A stretch of 64,000 nt of DNA from Lycium barbarum (GCF_019175385.1 NC_083339.1:111957601-112021600), one strand, 5' to 3'; counted from the first letter of the stretch, positions 31,983 to 44,940 are shown. Numbers and translations: made by a program. The notes: a model not told the origin generated them from the sequence alone.

Positions 31983-32190
31983 AATTAATACAAGGGTAAA
32001 ATGGAAAAAAGCTACTTAATTTTATTTTGAGTAAATAAAATGACAAATATTTTGAGACGGAGGGAGTAGACTACTTAAGATTTTCCACTAATACTTCTAA
32101 GACTGCAATTCATATCTTTAGTGAATCTGCTTGTTGGAATCTTTAATATGTTTTGTGTCTGCTTAATCTTTTAGAGCATATTAATGGATA

Positions 32191-32534
32191 CTCCCTCCGT
32201 TTCATTTTAGTAGTTTTAGTTTAGCTAGACTCGGAAGTTAAGAAAATAAGATTATTGTTTTTTTTAATATTCTGATTTTTATAAATTGGGAAAATAGCGA
32301 TGTTTATTTCAGTTTTGGTCCTTATATAATTCGACTAAGCATAATTAACCTTCAATTAATATAAATGTGAGATTTTGATCCTTCAAACCAATGAAAGTTA
32401 ATGTGACATTCATTATTCATTAATGGTAAAATGAAAATTTAAAGTAAAATTATTTCTAAATAAAGTAACTAATATGACATTCTTTTCGGGATAAAATAAT
32501 ATGGAAAATACGATACAAATTGAAAAAGAGGGAG
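32191..32534. mobile_element. Stowaway-like MITE, 344 bp
   Basis: CTCCCTCCGTTTCATTTTAG at the left and, at the right, an end reading ACAAATTGAAAAAGAGGGAG, with TA on both sides. Non-coding. Confidence 0.75.
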
Positions 32535-33121
32535 TATATTCTTTGTGACCTTAGCTTTTGTCACTAATAGCTCGAACAATTAATGACAATCAAATACATT
32601 TTTTTTTAGTTTGTGACGAGTAAGTGTTATAAATACTAGGTATTTGAGGATGAAAAGGATTTCATAGTAATATAATTTTATCTGCCGACAAACATTATAT
32701 TGTCTATGTATATTTTTAGAGACTTATGTCTTCGAATGGTTGACAAATTGTTTTCATCACAAAAGTTTTTTGATAAAATATGATTTTTAAATAAAAAAAT
32801 AACTAATCAAATTTGTTGTAGTGCACACACTTTATACGTAAGCTTAATCAACGAGCAGAAGTGTTTATAACACGAGTTTTGAACATATTCAGGTATTTAG
32901 ATAAAATCCCGTGAAATTAAAGGACCAAACACAATCATGTGTAAGTGCAACTATAGGTGCCTATTTAGCTATTCGTTAAACAAAAACTATTCTCAACCCA
33001 ATTCACCTTTTAAAAAAATTGTGTCTCAATTCCATAATGTATACTAAGTGAAGGTTTACAGAAGATTATATAATAAAGTTGAAAAGGTACTTATATCTAT
33101 CTATCTATATCTATAGTTATA
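32535..33121. other. AT-rich spacer
   Basis: No gene seen. TTTGTTGTAGTG at 32813-32824 resembles a CACTA terminus, but I found no matching partner. A TATC-rich run lies at 33092-33128. Confidence 0.35.
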
Positions 33122-35480
33122 TCTATATTTATATTATTATAAAAGCATGAACATAAATGTTAATTGACTAAAATATCCTTTAAATATTACGGCTTTTATA
33201 TCCTTAATGAACTCTATTCCTATTTCTTTTGGACATGCTTCTTAAACCTAAAACTATAAACCTAATAGCCCTAAAATATTAATTGACTTATACCCTTTTA
33301 AAGCTAAATAAAATAATTTTTGAAGAATCAATGAATGTCAAATAAAATGGTAATATTTAGACTTTACCTAATAGTAAACTTTTTGAATTAAAAATAGTAA
33401 ACTTTTTTAATTAAAAATGAATTGTGACAGCTTATACTATCTAAAAATTCTGGTAATCAGCATTGGACTAAATCCATGTTCATATTGATCACGCAAGACT
33501 TCTATCACCAAGATAACTCTTTACATTAACTATGTTACACTTAATGGAAAATCCTGGTAAATCGACATTGGAACTAAATCTATTCATATTCAAATTGACT
33601 TAAGACTGTTATCACAAAGACAACTCTTTAAATTAACTATATTAACCAACTGGGCAGTCACAAAAGTTTATTGAACAAGCAGTGCAACTGAATAAAGAGT
33701 CCAAACTAGACATGCATGCGATTTGGTGTCCAAATTAACAAGAGAATTATAGTAATACAAACGCTTCTTCAATTTTGTTTGCAGTTTTGAGGCTTTTTTT
33801 CGCAAGTCTTCTATTCCACATTCTCCATTATAAATTTTTAAGGAGTCTACTGTATTATTTTTAAGCTTCGTGTACTATTACAGAAAGAACATAATAAAAT
33901 TCAGCAGCCTTCTTGAAAGATATTGCTTCTTCTGATTATTATACTTCTTAGTTTATTATTTTGCTTGAGGTATCCGTTGAATCGAAAAGGAATTTTTTCT
34001 TGGTTAACTAGGAAGCTGAAACTACTTCGAAAGAGATGACAAGCGAACATTTTTTTTTTTTTACTTTTAAAATTAAGGTGATACGTTACCGCTTTTTGTT
34101 AATTTGTGTTTGTGAGTTGGTCTTTAAGATTTGCCTCTATTGAAATATTCTTCAAAGTGAGTTACTTTAGTTGAAGCTTTCAATTTTGATATTCGTATTC
34201 AAATTGATGATTACGTGCATAAGTTATGATGTTTGCCAAAGGAAAAACTAACACTCATTAATCATATTTTGTGTTGGCCAAATTCTTCTAGTGTTTGTTT
34301 AGAGAATGAAAAATAGTTTTGGAAAAGACTACTTATTAAATATTGATAATAAAATAAGAAACTCGGAGATATATCCAATTGGTAACCTTATTTGCCTAGG
34401 AGTACTTTTGTGATTGAACATTGCTTTGTCCGTGTAAAATTCTTTCCTTCTAACACAAAATCTATTAGGTATTTATTAGATCATATGTCATATATGCTAT
34501 AGGATTAAGACAGCCTAAATTTACGACTTTGAAGTCGACAAAATTCGCCAGATTTACTATATGTCAACAATAGTTGTATTTAAGAACTTTTTGATTTACA
34601 GGAATATTAACATTTTCAGAATTTGTCATTTGTTTAATTATCTCATGTGAATAATACTGAGAAAGCTGTCATGGATCATTAGGTTAAGGGGTACTCAAGA
34701 TAGCACCATAGTAAATTTTCTATTCTTGACTATTAAATGGTGTGTTTCAATATAGTGAAAATTTGATTCTCGATATGTATGTATTTTGAAAAACTTTAGT
34801 GCATTGATATTGTTTTTTAAGGATGTGAATGAGATATTACTTTAAAAAATATAAGGAATAGGGTTTCTAACTTAAATTATGTTTGTGGGTCTTATTTTCT
34901 AGAAATGGAAAGAAAAATTCCAAAACATATCACCGGCATTAGAAATGCGGATGTTTCTTTCACGAAAGTTCAACAAAGGACAAGTAAACAAAAATTTCCC
35001 TTTTGAAGTAATTAATAGCTTAAATAGTGTACTGCATAGAGAAAGCATTGTAAGTAGAGTTGTTAAGAATCTTAAGATGGCACTGATCTGTTGTATCTTT
35101 TTTTTGTGTCAGAATTATTTTTCTTTCCAACTAAGATAGCTACCGGAGAAAATAACAAGAAGCAGTGTGCCATGTCTGAGCAATTTAACTAGAGTTATAC
35201 AATTTCAATCTCTTCTATAATAGTTTGTGTATTCTGTGCATAAAAAAAACATTTAGAATAGTGAATACCCATTTAGTAATTTTATTTTCGTTAAATTTCT
35301 CTTTCCTCGACGAAAAACCTAAAGGATATGTACCAAAAGTAACATTTTAATGGGATACGACCAAATAATATTTTACACCTCGTGAAATTAATAATACTCC
35401 TATGTAATTTCAAATAACATTACCTAACATTGCTTATGATTGATAGGGAATAATGTGCGAGACACGTTCGTAGAAACTAG
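33122..35480 (+). mobile_element. Helitron-like unit 1
   Basis: The 5' end TCTATATTTATATTATTAT is followed by AAAAGCATGAACATAAATG. The 3' end is ...GACACGTTCGTAGAAACTAG followed by T. It starts with TC, ends with CTAG and has a weak hairpin before the end, as Helitrons do. No Rep/helicase coding is seen, so it would be non-autonomous. Confidence 0.55.
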
Positions 35481-36016
35481 TTATTTTATAAGCATGAATA
35501 TAAATGTTGGTTGACTAAAATATTCTTCAAATATTGAACGACTTTTACACCCTTTTAAGTTAAAATTTTCTCTAGAAAGTAATATCACATTAGATAAACG
35601 TAATATTAATTTTTCCTAATATCTAGGACTTCAAACTCAACTAAAAAACTAAATTTTTAAAAACCAGCGTAATTATATTAGGATTTTACTAGATATCTTA
35701 GCTTGGACTTTGATTTCCAGTAAAGAATTATTATTTGACTACAATTTTAAAACTATAATCCTAAATCTCTACACTATCAAGAATAGAGATAACGTTGTTA
35801 TCATCTTAAAATCTAAACAAAAAATAAGACTGAGTAGTAGATTGGTTTTATGTTGAGTTATTAAAGATATAAATGATAATATTAATAACCAACTACAGTT
35901 TTCTATCTTATTTTATGCCGAACTCAATGTAGCGTAGAGCAATATATATAACATACATTCGATCAAATGAAAAAAAACAATCTTTTGACATAGTTGAATT
36001 AAGTTCCTAAATAGTA

Positions 36017-36266
36017 CTTCATCCGTTTCAATTTATGAGTCCTGATTCAGAATACGAGGGTCAAACTAATTAATTTTTTATGTAAATTTGATATAGAATC
36101 TTAAATCTTTTTGAAATAAGTTAGAAACTACATAAAATGTACTATAAATCACAATATTTAATAATTCAAAATATTTAAAAAGCATATGAAAATATCAAGG
36201 TCATAGAAAGTTTTTTTTTTACATTCCAAATAGTAACTAATAAGACATAAATTGAAACAAATGGAA
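36017..36266. mobile_element. Stowaway MITE, 250 bp
   Basis: Left CTTCATCCGTTTCAATTTATG and right CATAAATTGAAACAAATGGAA are inverted repeats; TA flanks both ends. Confidence 0.7.
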
Positions 36267-36369
36267 TAATTAAGTAATAACTAGCAGTAGAACTTTGGGG
36301 TCATTTGGTAGGAGGGATAAGTTATCCCATGTAGATGGGATTGGGTGGGATAAGATGGGATAACTAATC

Positions 36370-38535
36370 TGTAACGACCCGCATGGTCGTTATTTAATAC
36401 TTCACAAAACCCGTACCCAATCTAGTCCCACGATCTTAAATGGTAAGCCCTATGGGGTGTTTAAATAAATACTAGTGGGAAAAAATCAATTTTGAAAAGA
36501 GTTAAGAATTGTGAGCCCTAGCAAGATTTGGTCCGCCGCAACGGTCTCGCCATAGCGAGATTGACGTCCGCAACAACGGACATCATGGACCAGTGAGCGC
36601 GTTTTTCCATCCTTAGTTTTGTATTTCACCCTTTCTTTTAATAAAAGAACTTTCAAGGCTGCTATTAGGTTTTACATGAAGAAAAACCCTTGACACCAAG
36701 AAAAAGAGGCTCCTCCAACATTCTTCACATCTTCCCCCTCAACTATCATCTCTCGTGGATTTCGGATAAAGGCCAGGAGGGTGGATACTTCATGCAGGTT
36801 CGAACAACTGCTCGTCATCGAGGTAGGTTACGGTTTACTGGAGTTCGACTGTGATTAGTGAGTCGTATATACGTATAGAATTGATGGGAGAAAGCATGAT
36901 TAGGTCTTCGGACATGGAGTTCGGATGAATATACATATAGTTTAGGGAAGTTGTATATATATAGTAACTAGGCTATCAACGAGTGTATAAATGGATACTA
37001 AGTTCTATAAATTTGTTGATGTCTATGTGTTACTCATTGGGAGAGATCACTATTTGGGGGGGGGGGGGGGGGGGGGGGGTTACCCCGCAGTTTAGCATAA
37101 TTATTTCCGAGGTATATCTAATTTCCGCAATAAATTGTTGAGTTATTGGTAATATTCATACGGCTGTTCGTTCTTGTCAATAAAAAAGGTTGCATTGGGT
37201 GAGTTGAAGCGAAGGCATAATAGTGTTACGCCCATCAAGGACATATTTCATGACCTTGATTCATTCATTGGCATCGTTGCATATATTTGCGTGTGATTAT
37301 GAAATAATGCATAGAGCGGAAAGTCTGAGTAAGTATTAGTTATGTTATCCGATTTTATGGCCGAGTTGGGTTGAATATGAGGTACTACTTGATAGTCGAT
37401 CATTGGCAGTGATGTGAAAATAAATATATATACATATTTGGAAAGGCACATTTGACCGAGAGTGAGGATGTGGCCTAGTTGTGAGCACGTGGCCCGAGGT
37501 TCGTTCCGGAACGAGTGATACATGGACACCATGGGTTCCCTGCAGGTCATGACTATTGGGCAAAGACACCAATTAGCATGTATGTACAGTTAGTCTGTTG
37601 GGCCCTTGTATTGCATTACATATATTCATATCCTCATGTTTACATGTTGTAATTCTACTATGATTACATTATGCATCTTTTACAATTGTGTTGGACTGTC
37701 TAAGGAGTTCTGATCATGCATGAAGGTGTTGGCGTAAGAATGAATTACAGATTTTTAGAGTTTCTGTGATAAATCTGGTGGACTTAGGGAGTCACAGTGT
37801 TTGATGAAAGTGTAAGGAGTACGTTCCGTGGATGTATCATACCCTAGCGAGTGAACCGGATAGAAAACTCTAAGGCTAAAAATCAAAGAGTAGACGTTAG
37901 TGAATTGATAAGATAAGAATTGTTTGGCCCTAAAGGAAATACGAAGTAGGACTACACTTGACTAGTCGGATAGCTGGCAATACTGTGGGAATAAGGGAAC
38001 CGGAATAACCAGGAGTTAGAGAGGTGAGTTCGTATTGGTGTAGTCGTCTACATTGGGAGTCTTGGGGACGTACGATGACTTATCTGTTTATCTTATTGAT
38101 TTTATGTTGTGTTGTGTTGCGTGAACTAATCTTAGTCGACCTATGATGCTTACCAGTACATGTGGTGTATTGATACTACTCTTGCTACATCCTTTTGGGT
38201 GTAGATGTGTTGTAAGCTATTACTTGAAGTTTCTCTTAGTGGATTACCGGACATCTTCCTACAGCCTTGCTCATCTCATTCCAGGCAGAGGTTGTGTCAT
38301 TTATTTGGTTTATCCTTGTGTAATAGGAGCTTTTGTACCTGTCTAGACTAGATCCCGAGAAATTTTGCAGTCTTTCGTGTTAACAGAGTCATTATGAATA
38401 CTTACTTTTAAATTGTGATCATTAAGTTTATTATTGATAATAATTATGCCTTGAATATTGGGTTGGTTGGCAAGGGTTTGCCTATTAGGTAGTAATACGG
38501 TAGGTGCCTGCACGACCGTAATTTAGGTCGTGACA
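36370..38535 (+). mobile_element. Solo LTR of a Ty3-like element, 2,166 bp
   Basis: Runs TGTAACGACCCGCATGGTCG to TTTAGGTCGTGACA, the terminus style of the other Ty3 LTRs here. It interrupts the MITE. The immediate flanks (TAATC and CCCAC) do not match, so the target duplication is lost or the LTR arose by recombination between different copies. It has no coding content. Confidence 0.75.
37056..37079 (+). repeat. G24 homopolymer
   Basis: 24 consecutive G inside the solo LTR. Confidence 0.95.
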
Positions 38536-39329
38536 CCCACCCTCTATGTGGGATAACTTATCCCACCTCTTATCCCATGTAGATGGGATTGGATGGGATA
38601 TCAAAGAAGTTATCCCACCAACCAAACATAAGATTAGTTCCAATCTCATCCTACCAAACGACCCCTAAGTAGGAAAATGCGGCAATTTGATAGAGATCAC
38701 TATAACATTATGCATCTTTAGCTATAAAATCTTAGCTACTGATTTGTTACAAGTCCTTTTGCATGGACTTATAATACCAATTACCAATTAAGCGTCCTAT
38801 TTGTTTAAAGTTACAAAGATACAAGAAAACAATATAAGTTATGCATTTGAATAAAAAATTTAGTCTTTGGGTAAAGCTAATGCACCAAATTCCAATTTAA
38901 GCTAAATGTTGCACTTGAGTTGTTTCTTCCCTGCTTAGCTATTCTCTTTTGTTTGCTAATTAAAATAGCTTATATATCTCCATCTAGGCTTAGGCAAAAA
39001 GCCGAGCCCCTATAATTTGGTGAAACTTTGATGGATCAACTTGCTATTAAACGTATTTCTCATCAATCCTTGAATTTTTGAACAAAAAAATGAACTATAT
39101 TTTATTTTTGTTCAGCAATGTTTTCAATACTTTTATTTTTATAATGACGTAAAGAAAAAATATGGTCAATCAATCCCCAATGTAGATTTTTTTTTCGGTG
39201 AATATTTCCAACATGGATAAAAGAACCCGTAACAAAAATGATATTTGGTTACAAATAACTTCACATAACATTTTTTTTCCTCTCATGATTAACAGGAAAT
39301 AATACACAACACACGTTCATAGAGACTAG

Positions 39330-40576
39330 TTATTTTAAAAGCATGAATATAAATGTTGGTTGACCCAAATATCCTTTAAACATTGAACGAGTTTTATACC
39401 CTTTCAATATTAAAATATTTCTTTAACAAACAATTTAAAATTGGATAAAATTGTCATATTAAACATTTCACCCCAAGACTTTTGAATTCAATTCAGTTAT
39501 AAATTGTTATCGGACTACAACTGTGTAAATAGTATCCTAAACCAAATATACCAAGTTTTCCTCTAGGCAACGTGGAAGAACTAAGAAAAATCAATGGGAA
39601 ACTTAGATAAATTGTATTTGGTCAGATATTTTCAAAGTATAAATTGAAATTAAAATAATTATTATACAAAATTGAAGAAAGAATGTTAGGTTTTGTTTTG
39701 GTTCCAAGTGAAATAAATAGACTGGTTTTTGTTTCCTTTCAAGACTAAAACTTTTCTTCAAAAAGCAACTTAATATTGGAGAAAATTGTCATATTAAAGA
39801 TTTCATTTCACCCAAGAAATTGAATATAACTGAAAAATTGTTAGTTCTCTGGGCAACATAGAATCAGTTTTAGTTTGTGGGTGTGATTTCAAATCCAGTT
39901 CAATCAGTTTTAGTTTTGGATTTCTATTTATAAAAATCTGATTTGTTCGCATTTCCCAACCAAATTCAATGTTTTGTTAACTAAATATTAAATTACCTTT
40001 GGCTAAATAAGATAATCTATCAATATTTACGCTATTATATTTTTTTTAAAAAATAAATAAATTCGGGGTAGGAAAAATTGGGGAGGGGATTAGAAGGTGC
40101 GAAATTGAACGCTCGCCAACGAGGTGAAAGTTTAGGTAGTCAACCAACTTACGTACTAAGATTCCCCATTTATGCTACTATATTATTATAAAAAAACATA
40201 AATCTCAAAGTGACATGTTGGTCGACAAAAATATTTTGAAATTTCTAATAGACTTTTATATTCTTCAAAAGCAAAATTATCTCTTTAGAGCATAATCCCG
40301 TATTGGATAATAACGGAATATGTTTGGTCGACTTACTTTTTTGGATGTTTTAGGACTGCCTAATCTTAAGGCTGTGAAGTCACAGTCAGTAGGGTTTACA
40401 ATAGCTGAAGGAATCTTTCAAGTATCAACCACAATAAGATCTTACTCCATATGATTTTTAGGGACCCAAACTTCTTATGATCGGGTTGTCGGTTAATATT
40501 CATTTTTTTTTTTTTAAAATTACTATCTAAATATTCATTTTGATTTTAACATGCAACGCACGTTCGTAGAAACTAG
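39330..40576 (+). mobile_element. Helitron-like unit 3
   Basis: Starts TTATTTTAAAAGCATGAATA after the CTAG of unit 2 and ends GCACGTTCGTAGAAACTAG. A further 5'-end-like sequence at 40185 (ATTATTATAAAAAAACATAA) suggests a truncated copy nested inside. Confidence 0.5.
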
Positions 40577-43064
40577 TACTATACTAAAAGCATGAAGAAT
40601 CTTAGAAATGTTGTTTGAACTTTTTATCCTTCACTAAAATACTCTGAAATAAACAAAATTGTCAATTACTGTTTTTTTAGTATTTAAGAATTTTAAAAAC
40701 TAAACTATAATTATTCAGTACTTCCTTATTTGAACTAGGGAAGAAGTCCTAATATCTAAGACAAGATTTTAAAGTCGATTAAATTTTTACTTTATATAAA
40801 TCTTTATACACCAAGTACCAACACGGAGCCACAAAATTTACGTCGTACTAATAAGCATTGATTTTTATGACACAATCTTTTTATTTCTTTCTATAAACAA
40901 ATTTAGTTGGCTTAATTGTAGAGTCCAAGTAATAGAAGACTTTGTCAGCAAAAAGTTATGGCACTTATTTTTAGAGTCCAAATTAGAATCTGATATCAAA
41001 ATTTAAGAGATCTACTATATTTATAAATCTTTCCAGTACTATAAATATTTAGGAATGAGATTGTTATTTGAGTCACCAAGAGGCATGGTTTTACTTTTAA
41101 ACATCTTCTCGTCTTTCGGCCATGCTTAGTTTAGAGTTGCAAATTCTTTTTCCATTGGCATATATATAGAATTGATTTATGATTTTTTGTAGTTTATTAG
41201 ATATTCTTGATTCATGTTATTCCTCCTATCAAGTAATATCTTTGTAGCCTAAACTTTACCTAGCATTACAAATTTAAAACATATTAAGAAATTAGTTGAA
41301 TTGCGATGATTAGTTTTTGCTTTATCTTTTTTTTTTTTTTTTTTTTTTTTTAATTTTGTATAATTTGCCTTGAGTTTAACTTGATTCTTTGTGAATTTTG
41401 TTTCAGGTGAACATTAAAATCATTGCCTTCTACTAGTGGAGATTGGACTCGATCAAACAATTGCAATGCTGATTAGTTGATTACGTAAAATATCGATTTA
41501 GTAGCAAACTACCGATTTTAGTTTTCTTCCGTCAGGAATTTCAGGTTGTCATCTTCTACCCTACCATACTCCTTTCTGTTATTGTTAATTTGTTACAAGT
41601 AGTTGTGTCATATTGTTATGCTCCTATATAATGTAGTTCATTTTCCTTCATCTTATTCATTAGAGTGTTTTTTCATGTAAAAGCACAAATGGCCTTAAAA
41701 ATGTTGCTTAGATTTATTGTCATTCATTAAAAGACTATACAATAGACAAAATTGTCATTTATTTATATAGTATTTTTTCTTCAATTGTGGTTAATGATTT
41801 CTCCTCTTTTATGCTGGAGTTTGATCCACACCTTATAATCAATTAGTATAATGTCTTTTATGTTGGAGTATCTCAGGGATTAGCCTACAACGTAACAGGT
41901 TAGTACTATTTCATTTAAGAATGTTGATTGCAGAATTGTTTTTCCAAGGTTGATTAATTTGTCTAGTATTTTTTCTTTAATTGTGGTTAACGATTTTTCT
42001 TTTCTTTTATGTTGGAGTTTGATCCACATCTTAATAATCAATTCGTATAATATAACTAATGTCTTTTATGTTGGAGTATCTCAGGGGTTATTACAACTGG
42101 TTATTAAATGCGAAATTTTGTTCGACATTTAATTTTGGTCCTTAATTGTTAGGATGTGAAGGAGGTGACTTTAATTATAATCTAATATTTAGGATTTTGA
42201 AATAAAATAAAATTTTGATCATTAATTTTTTCTTTATTTGAACTAAGTAAGAATCCTTAATATTTAGAAATTCATAATTGACCAAGATTTTACTTACATG
42301 AAAGACGTTTGCCTTTTTCACCCTTTAAAAATAAATTTCACATTAGACAAAATAATATTTATTTATTTAATATTTAAGAATTTGAAATTAATTATGACTT
42401 AACCTTATATAAATTCTTTCCTTATTTGAAAAAAAAAGAACTGAAATAATGTATTAATTTGGAAGAAAGGATGTTATAAACGGAAAGAACAGAACTAGGA
42501 ACATAGTCCATTGAAAGATAAATTCATTTCGGCAAAAGTTCAACCCATATCAAATACGTGGTGATCGGGATTAGTCTATTGAATACATATATTTATACGA
42601 AATTGTTACATTATAGTTACCGACTTACCATACAACTAAAAATTGAAATTGAAATTGAAAATTGTTTCCTGATCATAATTTAGAAGAATTATATAGTGAT
42701 TTCAATAAATTTGTGATTTGCAATGATAATAAATAAATCACAGTGTCAAATAAGTTGAACTTTATTTTCTGCAACATTATATTCACATGGATCCATATAA
42801 GTTGCGCTTTACAAGAGATTATCAATGTCGACAACATAAGCCAAAAAATCATTATTATCAATGTCGACAACATAAGCCAAAGAATCATCTGTAAAAAAAA
42901 TCAGGTGAGGCACAACCATCAATAACATATAATATTTTATATCATTTAAATAGATATAACTTTTATTTTAACGTCAATTGCTACTTTTTAATAATTTTGT
43001 TCTTCTTGTATATAGTTTATTGATTGACGCGAGAGATGCGTGAAAAACACGTACACTAAACTAG
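40577..43064 (+). mobile_element. Helitron-like unit 4
   Basis: Begins TACTATACTAAAAGCATGAA and ends with a hairpin (GCGTGAAAAACACGTAC) then ACTAAACTAG. A second 5'-end-like sequence at 41675 (AAAAGCACAAATGGCCTTAA) points to an internal duplication or a nested copy. Confidence 0.55.
41758..42095. repeat. Direct duplication, two copies about 190 bp apart
   Basis: 41758-41885 and 41950-42095 share TAGTATTTTTTCTT, AATTGTGGTTAA, GGAGTTTGATCCACA and TGTTGGAGTATCTCAGGG in order. It lies inside Helitron-like unit 4. Confidence 0.85.
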
Positions 43065-43160
43065 TATATAATATACATTCTTTGAGTTTTAAGTATTTTA
43101 TAGGCATTATATATTTTGTTTTCTAAAAATGGATACTATGCATGAATGTTGCACTGTGCT

Positions 43161-43870
43161 TAGGGGTGGGTGTTCGATTATCAAACTTCGGTTTGGCTAT
43201 TTCGGGTTCGATTTTTTGAAGGTGGACACCGAACACCGAACCAAACTAGTTCGGTTCGATTCTTTCGGTTTCGGTTTTTTAAAGTTCGGTTCGGTTCGGT
43301 TTCGGTTTTTTCAATTCGGTTTTTTTGATATAATATTAGAAGCGATTCCATTGACACTAATTCATATTCTCAAAAGCAATAAAACATAAAACTGATAAAT
43401 TGAAATCAAAATCAAACAAACAGGATACATAAGAACATAAAACTATAATCATGATATAGGAATACTAGGTGTTATATACATACCGTAAGAATAATTAAGA
43501 AAACACATAAAGGACATATATTAATCCTAAAGACACATCCTGGTTACCTTTCTTTGTTAAGGATATTTGATTTTCTCAATTGAAGAGGAAAATTGGGCAT
43601 ATAAATGCAAAAAATGACTTATTACAATTGTTTTTTTTTGCTTTAAACTTAATGGGCCTGGACTATTTTAATTTTTTTTTGGGTAATGTATTAAATTTCG
43701 GTGCGCGTTCGGTTTTATCAAACTTCGGTTAGGTTATTTCGGTTTCGGTTTTTTTACGGTGGACACCAAACACCGAACCAAACTAGTTCGGTTCGGTTTG
43801 GTTTGTTGAAGTTTCGGTTCGGTTCGGTTTGATTCGATTTTTCGGTTTTCGGTATTTATGCCCAGCCCTA
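43161..43870. mobile_element. Non-autonomous hAT element, 710 bp
   Basis: Ends TAGGGGTGGG and, inverted, TAGGGCTGGG. Flanks ACTGTGCT (43153-43160) and ATTGCGCT (43871-43878) match at six of eight positions, an aged 8-bp duplication. Both ends carry dense TTCGGTTCGG/CCGAACC motifs. No transposase is encoded. Confidence 0.85.
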
Positions 43871-44149
43871 ATTGCGCTAGGTTGATTTCTCATATGATCA
43901 CTCAACCAATAGTTATTATCTCAAAAATTAAAGTCACTTCTTTGTTGAAAAAAAAAATTGGAATCACTAAGAAGACCAATAACTTCATGAGATGATAATA
44001 TTAATTAGTTGGGTGTATACCTGAGAAATCAACATCAACTCCGCTTATAAACATGTGACAAACTAAAATGTTCAATTTGTTACGCAGTTAATTGTGTATT
44101 ACACTAGCGCTTCAATACGATTGTTATTTTGATAGTATCGTAACAAATA

Positions 44150-44933
44150 CTTCCTCCGTTCTAGTTCACGTGACATACTTTTATTTTAGATTGTTCTAAT
44201 TAAAAGAATATGAATTTATTTTAGATTTGAGAATAATTAACTTTATACTTACCATTTACCTTTAACTGAGAAGCTTTTACAAACACACAAATCTTACGAC
44301 ATGTTTAAAGCCACAATAACAACAACAAGAAGAAGATACCCAGTGTAATTCCACAAGTGGGGTATGAGGAAGGTAAAGTGTACGCAGACCTTACCGCTAC
44401 TTTAGCAGGTAGAGGTGATTTCCGATAGAACCCTGGCTCAAGTAAAGCAGAAATACAGCATTACGAAAACATAAGCAGCAACAATGTCAGGATAGTAAGA
44501 AAACTAAAGTAGAAGCGACAACAAGTAGTAATACAAAGAATAAGAAATATGAGAATACTAAAATAAAAATGAAGAAAATAATACTAACCTACTGCTAGCT
44601 TTTTACCCTAATCCTCGACCTCCACACCCTCCTATCTAGGGTCAAGTCCTCGGTAAGCTGAAGACTTGCCATGTCCTATCTGATCACCCCCCCCCCCCCC
44701 AATACTTTTACGACCTATCTCTACCTCTCCTCCAGCCCTCCATCGACAAACTCTCACATTTTTCTCGAGGGCGTCTATGCCTTTCCACCGGACATGTCCA
44801 AACCATTTCCGCCTCACCTTCCGCATCTTGTTTGCCACGATATGACATATTTTAAATCACAAATTCTAAAAGTTTTTATTTAATTTTTGCACATATGCTA
44901 ACTCAACCTACTTCAATAAATTGAAATGAGATT
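44150..44933. mobile_element. Stowaway-like MITE split by a LINE tail
   Basis: Left end CTTCCTCCGTTCTAGTTCAC with outer TA; right end near 44933 reads AATAAATTGAAATGAGATTA. The two halves flank the LINE fragment, and a typical Stowaway interior reads across the break (ACATGTTTAAAGCCACA into AAATTCTAAAAG). Confidence 0.65.
44313..44838 (-). mobile_element. 5'-truncated RTE-type LINE tail
   Basis: The minus strand encodes the C-terminus of a plant RTE-clade ORF (KMRKVRRKWFGHVRWK.IDA, then GEVEIGRKSI), broken by a C14 run at 44687-44700. Next come a 3' UTR and GTGGAATTACACTGGGTAT ending in a TTC/TTG-rich tail. That last stretch resembles the tail of Solanaceae TS-type SINEs, which use such LINEs. 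Flanks GACATGTTTAAAGCCACA and GACATATTTTAAATCACA match at 14 of 18 positions, an old target duplication. Confidence 0.75.
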
Positions 44934-44940
44934 ATATAAT

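Larger units (their letters stand above)
29531..32066. mobile_element. Stowaway MITE split by a solo LTR (about 281 bp when rejoined)
   Basis: The left end CTCCCTTCGTCTCAAAATAT and the right end, inverted CTCCCTCCGTCTCAAAATAT, lie 2.5 kb apart, each with an outer TA. The LTR at 29733-31982 separates the halves. Confidence 0.88.
36297..38665. mobile_element. MITE (about 203 bp) split by a solo LTR
   Basis: The left end GGGGTCATTTGGTAGGA matches the inverted right end GGGGTCGTTTGGTAGGA at 38649-38665. The interior on both sides of the LTR is rich in GATAAGTTATCCCA-type palindromes and CCCATGTAGATGGGATTGG repeats. Superfamily unassigned, since the flanking duplication is unclear. Confidence 0.8.
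35481..39329 (+). mobile_element. Helitron-like unit 2, with nested insertions
   Basis: Begins TATTTTATAAGCATGAATATAAATG immediately after the CTAG of unit 1 and ends ACACGTTCATAGAGACTAG. It contains a Stowaway (36017-36266) and a MITE split by a solo LTR (36297-38665). Without the latter it is about 1.5 kb. Confidence 0.5.
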
